From Halobacillus sp. Marseille-Q1614 (GTDB lineage: Bacteria > Bacillota > Bacilli > Bacillales > Halobacillaceae), in contig NZ_CADDWH010000001.1 of the NCBI RefSeq assembly GCF_902809865.1, positions 744,001 to 808,000 on the forward strand: a DNA stretch of 64,000 nt, read 5' to 3'. Positions 53,760 to 62,126 of the stretch are shown piece after piece. Position 1 is the stretch's first letter. The number at the start of each line of letters is the position of its first letter. A program made the translations under genes and the position numbers. The notes beneath the pieces were generated by a model. It ran no database searches, was not told the origin of the DNA, and saw only the letters and a list, made by a program, of their open reading frames with translations.

Positions 53760-53788
53760 CACAGGGCCATACCTCCTTTCATACGATA
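53760..53788 (+). promoter_or_regulatory. Sigma-K-type promoter of gerE
   Basis: CACA (53760–53763) and CATACGATA (53780–53788), 16-bp spacer, match the mother-cell sigma-K consensus (AC, then CATAnnnTA). gerE is a sigma-K gene in B. subtilis. Confidence 0.65.
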
Positions 53789-53844
53789 TCAAGACTAAAT
53801 AATTCCTTCCGATAGAGCTCTAGATAACAAGGAGGGGTACGCTT

Positions 53845-54069
53845 GTGAAGGAGGAGGGCTATAGGCCGACACAAATTCTTACAAAACGCGAGCGGGAAGT
53901 TTTTGAGCTGTTAGTTCAGGATAAGACGACCAGGGAGATCGCTAAAGAATTGTTCATTTCCGAGAAAACCGTGCGAAACCACATTTCTAATGCAATGCAG
54001 AAACTTGGTGTAAAAGGACGGTCTCAAGCTGTAGTAGAACTGCTGCGTATGGGTGAGTTAAAGCTTTAG
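53845..54069 (+). CDS. gerE: Spore-coat transcription factor GerE
   Basis: This 74-residue protein is a stand-alone LuxR-type helix-turn-helix (LTKREREVFELLVQDKTTREIAKELFISEKTVRNHISNAMQKLGVKGRSQAVVELLRMG), exactly the GerE size. It acts in the mother cell late in sporulation on coat genes. GTG at 53845 lies behind AAGGAGGGG. A sigma-K-like promoter precedes it. Confidence 0.95.
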   Translation: MKEEGYRPTQILTKREREVFELLVQDKTTREIAKELFISEKTVRNHISNAMQKLGVKGRSQAVVELLRMGELKL

Positions 54070-54234
54070 CGCAAACGTTAAAAGGGCAATGGCGTCACTG
54101 AAGGACCTTTCAGGATTTGGATGGTAAATGGCATTCCGGTCCTGAGAGGATTTTCATTTTATAACTTTAACTTGAATTTTGTAATAAAAAGCGTGAGAAT
54201 AAAGAATAAACTATTTGTTAGGAGTGCTCTAATA

Positions 54235-54684
54235 GTGACTCACTCACAGCCGGCAGCCATCGTTGCCGATGTAGAAAAAGAATTAAGGTACATATCTGGG
54301 ATTATTAAGCAAAAAGGAAGAGAAATTCTGGATAATTATCCGATAACTGCCCCGCAGTTTGTCGCTTTACAATGGTTGATGGATAAGGGCGATTTAACGA
54401 TTGGAGAGTTGTCGAATCATATACACTTAGCATGCAGTACGACGACGGATTTAGTTGATCGTATGGAGAAGAATAAACTGGTTGAACGAGTCAGGGATCC
54501 TAAGGACCGCCGTGTAGTCCGGATTCATGTTCAGGAAAAAGGAAAGCAGATCATTCACGAAGTTATCGAAAAAAGACAAAAGTATTTAGAGAATGTATTA
54601 AGTGACTTCTCGGAAAATGAAGTAGTAACATTGAATAAATTACTGGGCTTACTTCATCAGCAAATGCTTGATACATCTAAGTAG
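54235..54684 (+). CDS. ysmB: MarR-family regulator YsmB
   Basis: This 149-residue winged-helix protein has the MarR pattern (ITAPQFVALQWLMDKGDLTIGELSNHIHLACSTTTDLVDRMEKNKLVERVRDPKDRRVVRIHVQEKG), with the recognition helix and the DxRD/R wing. The ligand and targets are unknown. GTG at 54235 behind TAGGAG is the supported start; an in-frame ATG at 54121 would add a 38-residue leader unlike MarR proteins. It precedes racE by 20 bp and is probably co-transcribed. Confidence 0.85.
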   Translation: MTHSQPAAIVADVEKELRYISGIIKQKGREILDNYPITAPQFVALQWLMDKGDLTIGELSNHIHLACSTTTDLVDRMEKNKLVERVRDPKDRRVVRIHVQEKGKQIIHEVIEKRQKYLENVLSDFSENEVVTLNKLLGLLHQQMLDTSK

Positions 54685-54704
54685 ATACAGAAAGAGGGAT
54701 TAGC

Positions 54705-55526
54705 TTGCAACAGCCTATAGGTGTAATTGATTCAGGAGTCGGGGGACTTACGGTAGCCCGCGAGCTGATGCGCCAGCTGCCGAAGGAAAAGTATATTTAT
54801 CTAGGAGATACAAGAAGGTGTCCATATGGGCCAAGACCTAAAGCGGAAGTAAAGCGTTACACGTGGGAAATGGTTCATTATCTTCTTGAAAAAGACATTA
54901 AAATGCTGATCGTCGCTTGTAATACCGCGACTGCGTACACACTAACCGAGCTTCAATCTGAGCTTGATATTCCAGTGATCGGAGTCATTGAGCCGGGAGC
55001 ACGTGCAGCGATCAGCAGCAGTCAGAATAAAAACATCGGAGTCATTGGCACCGAAGGAACGATTCAAAGCAAGGCATACCCGAAGGCTCTTAGAGGAATC
55101 GATAATACGATTCTGGTTGAAGGCCTGGCGTGTCCTCCGTTTGTGCCTATGATTGAAAATGGAGTCCTGCAAGGCGAAGAAGCGGAAGCAATTGTGAAAC
55201 ATACCCTTGCTCCGTTGAAAAATCATCAGGCCATGGACACTCTTATTCTCGGATGCACGCATTATCCGATTATTAAAGATCTCGTACAAGCTGAAATGGG
55301 CTCTCATATTCAAGTAATAAGCTCTGGAGAAGAAACAGCACGTGAGGCTAGCTTAATCCTTGCTTATAATAAAGCATTAGCTAAACGGTTTGATATTCCT
55401 GTTCATGAATTCTATACCACAGGAGATTTGGAAAAGTTCCGAAGTGTGGCTGACCAATGGCTGGATGAACCCGTCCAAATATTAGAATTAGTAAATCTTG
55501 ATCCTATGCAGAGTTCCGTAAAATAA
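54705..55526 (+). CDS. racE: Glutamate racemase
   Basis: This 273-residue cofactor-independent racemase supplies D-glutamate for peptidoglycan and possibly for poly-gamma-glutamate. The two catalytic cysteines are Cys72 (IVACNTATA) and Cys184 (ILGCTHYP), and the N-terminal signature is IGVIDSGVGGLTVARE. The start is TTG (54705) behind GAGGGA. Its stop lies in the arm of a terminator. Confidence 0.96.
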   Translation: MQQPIGVIDSGVGGLTVARELMRQLPKEKYIYLGDTRRCPYGPRPKAEVKRYTWEMVHYLLEKDIKMLIVACNTATAYTLTELQSELDIPVIGVIEPGARAAISSSQNKNIGVIGTEGTIQSKAYPKALRGIDNTILVEGLACPPFVPMIENGVLQGEEAEAIVKHTLAPLKNHQAMDTLILGCTHYPIIKDLVQAEMGSHIQVISSGEETAREASLILAYNKALAKRFDIPVHEFYTTGDLEKFRSVADQWLDEPVQILELVNLDPMQSSVK

Positions 55527-55541
55527 TACGGAGCTTTTTTT
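55512..55541 (+). terminator. Terminator at the racE stop
   Basis: AGTTCCGTA and TACGGAGCT form a 9-bp stem with one G·T pair, followed by seven T; the left arm lies in the last racE codons. Confidence 0.85.
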
Positions 55542-55622
55542 CTTTCTTGCGGATATTTCTAGTCTAATCCCCCTAAAAGCTCGTATATATGGTAGTACAA
55601 ACTATCATTGGGAGGGAAAGGA

Positions 55623-56696
55623 ATGAAAACAAGCGGCATTAAGCCCTTATCTATTGTTGCTCTTCTAAGTTTAGGATTGCTGGCCGGCTGTTTCTTTGAA
55701 GGTGAGCAGTCAATGGAGGAAATGGACGGTCCTCCTGAGGAAGAAGTAAACGAAGAGACAACATCCGAAGTTACTGAGAGTGAGACAGATACAGAAGAAG
55801 GTGCAGAGGAAGAAGAAACAGCAGGTACAGTGGAGAGAGAATTATACTTACTTGATTCTAACGGAATGGTCGTCCCGCAGACCATCGAGATTCCAGCTTC
55901 TAAAGAAGTAGCGGCTCAGGCCTTAGAATACTTAGTAAAAGATGGACCAGTGACTGAACTTTTACCTTCGGGATTTGCTGCAGTCCTGCCGGCGGGCACC
56001 CAGATTCAAGGAGTGAATCTAAAAGAAGACGGCACGATGATCGTCGATGTTTCCAAGGAATTTGAAACCTATAAGCCGGAAGAAGAACAGAAAATTTTGC
56101 AAGCCATGACTTATACACTTACTCAGTTTGACGGAGTAGAAAGAATTAAATTGTGGATCAACGGCCATGAACTAAAAACAATGCCTGTCAACGGAACCCC
56201 GATCTCTGACGGGGTCTCCCGTTCAGACGGGATTAACATTCAGGAGAGCGCAGTCAGCGACCCTGTAGAGAGTGATCCAGTTACCGTCTATTATCCTTCA
56301 CAGCAAAACGGACAAGAGGTGTATCATGTGCCTGTCACGACCCGGGTAACGAACGAAGAGGACCTGTACACGGCAGTTGTGCAAACACTTCTTGAAGGAC
56401 CGGCCCTGGGTACATCCCTGCTGCAGCCATTTAATGCAGGAGCAGAAGTAACGAACGCAGAATTTAATGAAGGCGTTTTGAGTGTCACCTTTAACGAAGC
56501 CCTGCTGACGGGAGAAGAAACGAAATCATTATCAAATGAAGCTCTTACAAGCCTTGTCATGAGCCTGACAAACCTTCCTGAGGTAGAATCTGTCCAAGTG
56601 AAAGTGGAAGGTGTAGAAGAAGTCTTAAATGAAGCAGGAGAAGCCATTACCGAACCAGTGACTAAAACAGACGTACAAAAAGCGCAAAGCTTATAA
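55623..56696 (+). CDS. gerM: Spore germination/sporulation lipoprotein GerM
   Basis: A 357-residue lipoprotein with a short signal peptide and the lipobox LLAGC (lipidated Cys23). A very acidic linker (about 27–75) is followed by two GerMN domains (about 80–205 and 215–345), each with the VLPAGTQI…DVSKEF / FNAGAEVTNAEFNEGVLSVTFNEAL pattern. GerM is needed for normal sporulation and germination. ATG at 55623 is the start; the TTG at 55608 lies in the GGGAGGGAAAGG ribosome site. A terminator follows. Confidence 0.93.
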   Translation: MKTSGIKPLSIVALLSLGLLAGCFFEGEQSMEEMDGPPEEEVNEETTSEVTESETDTEEGAEEEETAGTVERELYLLDSNGMVVPQTIEIPASKEVAAQALEYLVKDGPVTELLPSGFAAVLPAGTQIQGVNLKEDGTMIVDVSKEFETYKPEEEQKILQAMTYTLTQFDGVERIKLWINGHELKTMPVNGTPISDGVSRSDGINIQESAVSDPVESDPVTVYYPSQQNGQEVYHVPVTTRVTNEEDLYTAVVQTLLEGPALGTSLLQPFNAGAEVTNAEFNEGVLSVTFNEALLTGEETKSLSNEALTSLVMSLTNLPEVESVQVKVEGVEEVLNEAGEAITEPVTKTDVQKAQSL

Positions 56697-56708
56697 TATG
56701 GATGCAGG

Positions 56709-56740
56709 AGAGCCACTATATAGGTTAGTGGCTCTTATTT
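56709..56740 (+). terminator. Terminator of gerM
   Basis: GAGCCACTA and TAGTGGCTC form a 9-bp stem followed by a T-rich stretch. Confidence 0.82.
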
Positions 56741-56816
56741 GTTTCTGTAAACATCACAGGGATTATGTTACGATAAGCGAGGAAAAAGGTTGTTGTTAAA
56801 GGGAGGAAGTAAGTAG

Positions 56817-57572
56817 ATGAGAAATGATCAGCGAGAAGTAAATGAATTACGAAATATAAAAATTGAGACCGATTATATTAAACACCCGGAAGGATCTGTG
56901 TTAATCAGTTTTGGAGATACAAAAGTAATCTGTAATGCCAGTGTGGAAGATCGTGTGCCTCCATTTCTAAGGGGACAGGGCAAAGGATGGATTACAGCTG
57001 AATATGCGATGCTTCCAAGGGCCACTGAACAAAGAAACATACGCGAATCCTCCAAAGGAAAAGTGTCAGGCCGTACAATGGAAATACAGCGTCTTATCGG
57101 AAGAGCTTTAAGAGCTGTTGTAGACTTAGGCAAACTGGGAGAAAGAACTCTATGGGTCGACTGTGACGTTATCCAGGCGGATGGCGGAACGAGAACTGCT
57201 TCCATTACCGGTGCCTTTGTGGCCGTTGTCCTTGCATTTGGCAAATTAGTTGAGAAAGGCACGATTAAAGAGCTGCCTGTTACCGACTTTTTAGCTGCCA
57301 TTTCTGTCGGCGTTTTAAATGATGGCCAAGAGATTCTTGACCTTTGCTATACAGAAGACAGCCAGGCCCAGGTGGATATGAATGTCGTTATGACAGGTGA
57401 GGGTGAGTTTGTAGAATTACAGGGAACTGGAGAAGAAGCGACTTTCTCCGTTAATCAGCTTCAGACAATGCTTGGTCTGGCACAGGAAGGGATCAATGAG
57501 CTAATTTCTATCCAGAAAGAAGCGATCGGTTCCTGGGCGGAAGTTATCGAAACCAAACAAGCAGGTGAGTAA
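56817..57572 (+). CDS. rph: Ribonuclease PH
   Basis: This 251-residue phosphorolytic exoribonuclease trims tRNA 3' ends. It shows the signature [59 protein letters not shown] and the [16 protein letters not shown] catalytic region. ATG lies behind AAGGGAGGAAG. It is the first gene of rph–rdgB–ysnB; its stop overlaps an upstream ATG of the next gene (TAATG). Confidence 0.96.
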   Translation: MRNDQREVNELRNIKIETDYIKHPEGSVLISFGDTKVICNASVEDRVPPFLRGQGKGWITAEYAMLPRATEQRNIRESSKGKVSGRTMEIQRLIGRALRAVVDLGKLGERTLWVDCDVIQADGGTRTASITGAFVAVVLAFGKLVEKGTIKELPVTDFLAAISVGVLNDGQEILDLCYTEDSQAQVDMNVVMTGEGEFVELQGTGEEATFSVNQLQTMLGLAQEGINELISIQKEAIGSWAEVIETKQAGE

Positions 57573-57574
57573 TG

Positions 57575-58168
57575 ATGAAAAAAGTAATTATTGCTACAAA
57601 AAATGAAGGAAAAGCCAGAGAGTTTAAAGAAATGTTTTTAAAATACGAGCTGGAAGGTTATTCTCTTTTAGATCTAAATGAACCTGTAGAGGACATTGAA
57701 GAAACAGGCATGACTTTTGAAGAAAATGCTCTAATCAAAGCTGAAGCTATCGCGCGTCAGTTTAGTCTGCCGGTTGTTGCAGATGACTCCGGTCTTGAAG
57801 TAGATGCCTTAAATGGGGCCCCGGGGATTTATTCTGCCCGTTATGCGGGTATAGAGAAAGACGACCAGAAAAACATCGATAAACTATTGAGTGAGCTAAA
57901 AGGTGTGGAGAAAGAGAAACGCACAGCAAGGTTCGTCTGTGCAATTGCCATCGCCCGGCCTGATTCTGATTCCCTTGTGGAAAGAGGAACGTGCGAAGGC
58001 TCCATTGCCGAAAAGCAAGAAGGAAGCCAGGGCTTCGGCTATGACCCCGTATTTATCCCTAAAGGGGAAAGCCGGACGATGGCCGAGCATACTTCGGAAG
58101 AGAAAAATGCAATCAGTCATCGCAAAAATGCAATTTTAAAAATCGAAAAATGGTTAAGTGACTTGTGA
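57575..58168 (+). CDS. rdgB: ITP/XTP pyrophosphatase (RdgB/HAM1 family)
   Basis: This 197-residue house-cleaning enzyme hydrolyses dITP and XTP. Motifs are IIATKNEGKAREFKEMF, TFEENALIKAEAIA, VVADDSGLEVDALNGAPGIYSARYAG, and GSQGFGYDPVFIP near the C-terminus. Two adjacent ATG codons (57572 and 57575) follow the AGGTGAG at the end of rph; the second has better spacing. The gene is translationally coupled with rph. Confidence 0.95.
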   Translation: MKKVIIATKNEGKAREFKEMFLKYELEGYSLLDLNEPVEDIEETGMTFEENALIKAEAIARQFSLPVVADDSGLEVDALNGAPGIYSARYAGIEKDDQKNIDKLLSELKGVEKEKRTARFVCAIAIARPDSDSLVERGTCEGSIAEKQEGSQGFGYDPVFIPKGESRTMAEHTSEEKNAISHRKNAILKIEKWLSDL

Positions 58169-58183
58169 AAATGAGGTGATCAA

Positions 58184-58711
58184 TTGGCTAAGGTACTCAT
58201 TATCAGTGATACCCATGGTCTAACGGACAAAGTGACGGAAATTAAAGAACGGCATCAGGAGGAAGTAGACGCAATGATTCACTGCGGCGATTCCGAATTG
58301 GATTTCGATTCAAAAGAGCTTGAAGGCTTTTACTATGCCAAAGGAAATTGTGATTTCCAGCCGGAAATGGAAGAAGAGCAAATCTTTACGGTTGATGGAC
58401 TGACTTTTCTTGTCGTCCATGGACACATGCATCAAATTAAATCGACATTGATGCCACTGTCATACCGGGCAGATGAAGTCGGGGCTCAAGTCGCCTGCTT
58501 TGGCCATTCCCACATGGCAGGAGCAGAAAATATTGACGGTAAGCTGTTTATTAATCCGGGAAGCGCAAGGCAGCCAAGAGATCGAAAAGAACCAACCTAT
58601 GCTATATTAGAATGGGAAAATCCTAATGAGGTAAGGGTTCAATACTATCATGTAGACGGTGAAGCCCTGTCTGGACTGCAGATGGAAACAACACTTGCGG
58701 CAAAGAATTAA
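58184..58711 (+). CDS. ysnB: YfcE/MJ0936-type metallophosphoesterase YsnB
   Basis: This 175-residue calcineurin-like phosphodiesterase has the metal motifs IISDTHG, IHCGDSE, GNCDF, VVHGHMH and GHSHMAG, followed by INPGSARQPRD. The natural substrate is unknown. TTG at 58184 lies behind GAGGTGAT. It ends the conserved chromosomal block; a GCAAAGAA/TTCTTTGC hairpin overlaps its stop, followed by the tRNA promoter. Confidence 0.9.
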   Translation: MAKVLIISDTHGLTDKVTEIKERHQEEVDAMIHCGDSELDFDSKELEGFYYAKGNCDFQPEMEEEQIFTVDGLTFLVVHGHMHQIKSTLMPLSYRADEVGAQVACFGHSHMAGAENIDGKLFINPGSARQPRDRKEPTYAILEWENPNEVRVQYYHVDGEALSGLQMETTLAAKN

Positions 58712-58730
58712 ATTTCTTTGCTGCAGGCTG

Positions 58731-58759
58731 TTGACAAATGGTCCATATATTTATATACT
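58731..58759 (+). promoter_or_regulatory. Strong promoter of the tRNA unit
   Basis: TTGACA (58731–58736) and TATACT (58754–58759), exactly 17 bp apart, 48 bp before tRNA-Gly. Confidence 0.85.
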
Positions 58760-58806
58760 TATTCTTGTCCGAAAAAACAGGAACTACGTAATCTGCTTAA
58801 GTAAAT

Positions 58807-58880
58807 GCGGGTGTAGTTTAGTGGTAAAACCTCAGCCTTCCAAGCTGATGATGAGGGTTCGATTCCCTTCACCCGCTCCA
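58807..58880 (+). tRNA. tRNA-Gly (anticodon TCC)
   Basis: All arms pair: acceptor GCGGGTG with CACCCGC, anticodon stem TCAGC/GCTGA around CTTCCAA, and a T-loop with GGTTCGATTCC. The CCA end is encoded. Confidence 0.97.
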
Positions 58881-58912
58881 ATGAATTACATAACTTGCTT
58901 AAATTTCATACT

Positions 58913-58941
58913 ATGTCCCAGTAGCTCAGCTGGATAGAGCA
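58913..58941 (+). repeat. Extra copy of the tRNA-Arg 5' part
   Basis: These 29 bp are identical to 59047–59075, which cover the acceptor 5' strand and D-arm of tRNA-Arg plus two bases before it. The copies are 134 bp apart. What follows (58942–59046) does not continue as a tRNA; it holds a CCGATTT–GAA–AAATCGG hairpin. It looks like the remnant of an integration or recombination event at the tRNA. Confidence 0.85.
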
Positions 58942-59048
58942 TGAACGAATGAGCTTCAAAGAAAAAGCTTCAACGTACCGATTTGAAAAATCGGGACGAC
59001 AGGTGTTCTATTAAAAGTTGATCTACAAACTGAATAATTTTTTACAAT

Positions 59049-59122
59049 GTCCCAGTAGCTCAGCTGGATAGAGCAACAGCCTTCTAAGCTGTGGGTCGGG
59101 AGTTCGAATCTCTCCTGGGACG
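59049..59122 (+). tRNA. tRNA-Arg (anticodon TCT)
   Basis: Acceptor GTCCCAG pairs with CTGGGAC, anticodon stem ACAGC/GCTGT encloses CTTCTAA, and the T-arm has GTTCGAATC. No CCA is encoded. A minus-strand frame across it with the GEIRTPDPQLRR motif is the familiar false gene of tRNA origin. It is a likely attachment site for the adjacent integrase island. Confidence 0.96.
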
Positions 59123-59130
59123 CTAACTGT

Positions 59131-59178
59131 AAAAACGCTGAATCTCTTGTCTATCAAGGGATTCAGCGTTTTTCTTGT
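59131..59178 (+). terminator. Terminator of the tRNA unit
   Basis: AAAAACGCTGAATC and GATTCAGCGTTTTT form a perfect 14-bp stem ending in T residues. Confidence 0.93.
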
Positions 59179-59199
59179 ATTGAACAGTTTAGGGCTGGT

Positions 59200-59253
59200 G
59201 AACTCCCAAAAGTGCTTTTGGGGCAGAACTGGGGCAGAATTTTTCAATTTTAA
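59200..59253 (+). pseudogene. Possible C-terminal remnant of a phage integrase
   Basis: A short open frame reads ELPKVLLGQNWGRIFQF then stop. Endings with WG/GQ-rich tails such as LGQNWG are common at the C-termini of phage integrases of Gram-positive bacteria that insert at tRNA genes. No upstream catalytic part is present, so this would be a relic of a lost element. The match is short and could be chance. Confidence 0.3.
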
Positions 59254-59343
59254 TTTTTATATATAATTCTATTGATTATGAGAGTTTCAATGGTATATTT
59301 TAGTAATAGATAATTCACAGTAACTAGAGAGAGGGGCGATTAG

Positions 59344-60891
59344 ATGTACATAGATTCTATAAAAATCTATAATTATAAATCAATAGCAGAAATGGAGTTT
59401 ATACATCTAAAAGACAGTCTGAACGTATTTGTTGGAAAAAATAATTCTGGTAAAAGTAATATTTTAAAGTCTTTAAATGCCTTTTTTAATTCGGATTCCA
59501 TACAAAAAAATGAAGTGTCAAAATTATTATCGGTACAGCTGGAGGGCAATAGAATAGTTCCTACTATTGAAGTAAGGTTCAATAAGGAGGAATCTAATGT
59601 TTATACTTGTTATTTCGGTAATAAGGAAAAAACACATCTAAATAAACGCATGTTGGATGACTCGAGAAAAGTAATTAATAGTGAAAATGAAACATTTCCA
59701 AAATTTATTTATCTTTCTAGAGATAATGAGATTAGAGATATGCAACAAAATATTGCTAAGATATTACCTGAAGATGATGATGAATACTCAAAAATTATGT
59801 CTAATGCTAATCAATTTATGTCTGAAATATTTGATTCTACTTACAAGTTGTACGCAGACAAGAGGTATACCGAGGAGCCAGACCTAAGGTTAATAGATGA
59901 GTTTGGCGACGACGATCACCTCCAGAATAAAAGCTCAGGTACTCAAATGGCTGCACTGATGTCGATGACGCTAAGTTTAGGTTTGAATACTAATAGTAAA
60001 AATGGTTTTATAATAGCTATTGACGAACCTGAAGCGAGTCTTCATGTTGGCTTACAAAAAAAGTTATTTAAGTTTTTAAAAGAATTGTCTATTAAACATC
60101 AGGTAATTATATCAACCCATTCCCTCATTTTTTTGGATAAGTCAAAAGACGAAAATATATTTTTAGTTGAGCGAGATAGCAGAGGGAGAACAAGAATAGA
60201 TTTAAAGAAACACAAAAAAGAAAATTGGAAGATGTTAAGAGAACTAATGGGGGCTAGTATTTCTGACGGAATGTTACTAGGTGATTTTAATTTAGTAGTG
60301 GAAGGAAGAACAGAGCAACTTGTTTTTCCTCGTATGATTGAGATTTTAAAGACAGAAAAAGAAATTAAGTTAGATGAGGATAGAATAAATATAATATCAG
60401 CAGAAGGAGCAAAAAAGATGGAGCCTTTTTTATCGATTTTAAAGGATAAAGTTGAATTGCCATTTTGTCTCTTTCTGGATAACGATAAAGATGGATTAGA
60501 TGTCGCTACTAAAATTTCTAAAAAGAAAAAATATGATAACGATAAAGTAGTTATTCCTAAAAAACCAATTTACAACAGTTCAGAATTTGAAGACTTATTC
60601 GAAGATGAGATATTGTATAGTTGTATTAATTCTTATTTAGCTGAAAGAGTAGCAAATTTCACAAAAATTAGTGATGAAGAATTAAATAGTATAAGAAATC
60701 AAGAAAGATTCAACGTTTTTACCAATAATTTAGAAAATCACTTAAATAAAGTATATCCAGATCAAGAAGTGGAAATTGGTAAACTTTCCCTCGCATATCT
60801 AATAAAAGAAAATCTAGAAAACAGTAATCAATTTAATGACTTGAAATCTGCTTTCAAAGAAATGGATCTTTTTTTCTTAAGGAGATCGTAA
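59344..60891 (+). CDS. OLD-family ATP-dependent endonuclease
   Basis: This 515-residue protein has an N-terminal ABC ATPase with Walker A VGKNNSGKSN (Lys37), signature SSGTQ, Walker B IIAIDEPEASLH (Asp227, Glu228) and switch STHS. A C-terminal TOPRIM nuclease has VVEGRTEQ (Glu320) and FLDNDKDG (Asp379, Asp381). This is the OLD layout; relatives act against phages. No UvrD-like helicase (GajB) follows, so it is a lone class 1 type. The gene is much more AT-rich than the core genome, suggesting transfer. GAGGGG lies before ATG; TTGATT (59272–59277) and TATATT (59294–59299) may be its promoter. Confidence 0.88.
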   Translation: MYIDSIKIYNYKSIAEMEFIHLKDSLNVFVGKNNSGKSNILKSLNAFFNSDSIQKNEVSKLLSVQLEGNRIVPTIEVRFNKEESNVYTCYFGNKEKTHLNKRMLDDSRKVINSENETFPKFIYLSRDNEIRDMQQNIAKILPEDDDEYSKIMSNANQFMSEIFDSTYKLYADKRYTEEPDLRLIDEFGDDDHLQNKSSGTQMAALMSMTLSLGLNTNSKNGFIIAIDEPEASLHVGLQKKLFKFLKELSIKHQVIISTHSLIFLDKSKDENIFLVERDSRGRTRIDLKKHKKENWKMLRELMGASISDGMLLGDFNLVVEGRTEQLVFPRMIEILKTEKEIKLDEDRINIISAEGAKKMEPFLSILKDKVELPFCLFLDNDKDGLDVATKISKKKKYDNDKVVIPKKPIYNSSEFEDLFEDEILYSCINSYLAERVANFTKISDEELNSIRNQERFNVFTNNLENHLNKVYPDQEVEIGKLSLAYLIKENLENSNQFNDLKSAFKEMDLFFLRRS

Positions 60892-60908
60892 AGTGTGATG
60901 TTTAAACT

Positions 60909-60939
60909 AAAAGAAACTACTAAATCAGTAGCTTCTTTT
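60909..60939. terminator. Bidirectional terminator between OLD gene and integrase
   Basis: AAAAGAAACTACT and AGTAGCTTCTTTT pair over 12 of 13 positions around AAATC, with A and T tracts for both directions. The integrase stop codon lies in the loop. Confidence 0.75.
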
Positions 60940-62112
60940 AGCTTTCTCTATCGTATTATTTTGAAAGAATTCACTAAAGTGCTCAGCTGCTACTTGATCA
61001 ATTTCTTCAATATGATGTCCATAAATGTCCATAGTTGTCCCAATCTTCCTATGACGTACCCGTTGACTGATCGATTTAGTAGGGACATTCTTTTGAATTA
61101 AATAAGTAACAGAGTAGTGTCTCAAATCATGGAATCGAACGTTTCCAATCTCATACCTCTTTCTAAAACGCCCCCACCACTGACTAATGCTATCCGGACG
61201 CATAGGCTTACCTAGTTCATCAGAGAAGAGGAATAGGTGCTCTGGGTCATACCATCGATCCCTGAGCTTAATAAAGTGCCTCTTCTTCTCTTTAACTATC
61301 TTATCAATCATGGTCATTAATTCTACTGGAATAGCAGCTGTACCATCCATGCCATTTTTTATTGATTTCACTTTTAATTCTCCACCCTTAATTTGAGTCA
61401 GAGATTGTTCAAAACGAATAGCGTTATTCTCTGGCAAGATGTGACGATCCTCTAAGGCGACTAATTCACCCTCTCGACAACCTGTGACGAACGCAATCCA
61501 AAATATGACCTGCTTCTCAAATGGTTCATTACCAATACATTCAATAATGTAATCAATCGTCCCTTTAGAAAAGGATATAGCATTCTTGTTTGAGTTCGTA
61601 GGGAGCTTAATATTTTTTGCAGGGTTGTTTTTAATTAATCCAAAATCAGCAGCGACCGATAAAAGGCTGTTAAGAGCCTTGTAACAGTTTCGAATAGTAG
61701 AAGAGGACAATGGATCATCTTTACCATCAAAACGAATGTCACCCTTCTTTAATTGATCGATAAAATCCACAACATGCATAGGTTTGATATCCATAAGTTT
61801 TAGATGACCTAACTGGGGAAGAATTCTTTTCTGAATAATATTAATATATTCGTACTTTGTGCGCGGTGCAAAATGATCTTCTGCATACTTAGTAAGCCAT
61901 TCCTGATAGAAGTCATCTAACTTAGTATAAGTGGGCTTAGTATAATCGCCAGAAAGCACTTCTGACTCAAATTTAGCCAGTTCTTGCCTTGCTCGTGTCT
62001 TATTCCTTACTTTAACGTTTCTGCGCTCTCTAATAGCTTTTCCTTTTGCATCATATCCAGTTACAACGGAAAGACGAAATGAGCCCTTACCACGTTTCTC
62101 AATGCTTCCCAT
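60925..62112 (-). CDS. int: Phage-type tyrosine recombinase (integrase)
   Basis: A 395-residue, apparently intact integrase. It has an AP2-like arm-binding N-terminus (about 1–55, GSIEKRGKGSFRLSVVTGYD), a core-binding SAM-like domain (about 62–165), and a catalytic domain with Arg213 (TGCREGEL), His328/Arg331 (HDLRH), His354 (RVRH) and nucleophile Tyr364 (DIYGHH). It is transcribed towards the tRNA genes, converging on the OLD gene, and follows the metallopeptidase gene by 14 bp. It probably integrated an element at the neighbouring tRNA-Arg; the other end is outside the window. Confidence 0.93.
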   Translation of the reverse strand: MGSIEKRGKGSFRLSVVTGYDAKGKAIRERRNVKVRNKTRARQELAKFESEVLSGDYTKPTYTKLDDFYQEWLTKYAEDHFAPRTKYEYINIIQKRILPQLGHLKLMDIKPMHVVDFIDQLKKGDIRFDGKDDPLSSSTIRNCYKALNSLLSVAADFGLIKNNPAKNIKLPTNSNKNAISFSKGTIDYIIECIGNEPFEKQVIFWIAFVTGCREGELVALEDRHILPENNAIRFEQSLTQIKGGELKVKSIKNGMDGTAAIPVELMTMIDKIVKEKKRHFIKLRDRWYDPEHLFLFSDELGKPMRPDSISQWWGRFRKRYEIGNVRFHDLRHYSVTYLIQKNVPTKSISQRVRHRKIGTTMDIYGHHIEEIDQVAAEHFSEFFQNNTIEKAKRSY

Positions 62113-62126
62113 AGCTTCAACCTCCT

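Noticed and set aside
54121-54234. N-terminal extension of the MarR-family gene
   Set aside because: The extra 38 residues are unlike MarR proteins and the only good ribosome site precedes GTG at 54235.
59023-59247. 74-codon minus-strand frame with the motif GEIRTPDPQLRR
   Set aside because: It is the reverse strand of tRNA-Arg and its terminator, a well-known false gene in bacterial annotations.
59344-60891. OLD nuclease considered as GajA of a Gabija system
   Set aside because: No UvrD/Rep-like helicase gene follows; the next gene is the convergent integrase.
60895-61101. 68-codon forward frame after the OLD gene
   Set aside because: It is antisense to the integrase 3' end and crosses the bidirectional terminator.
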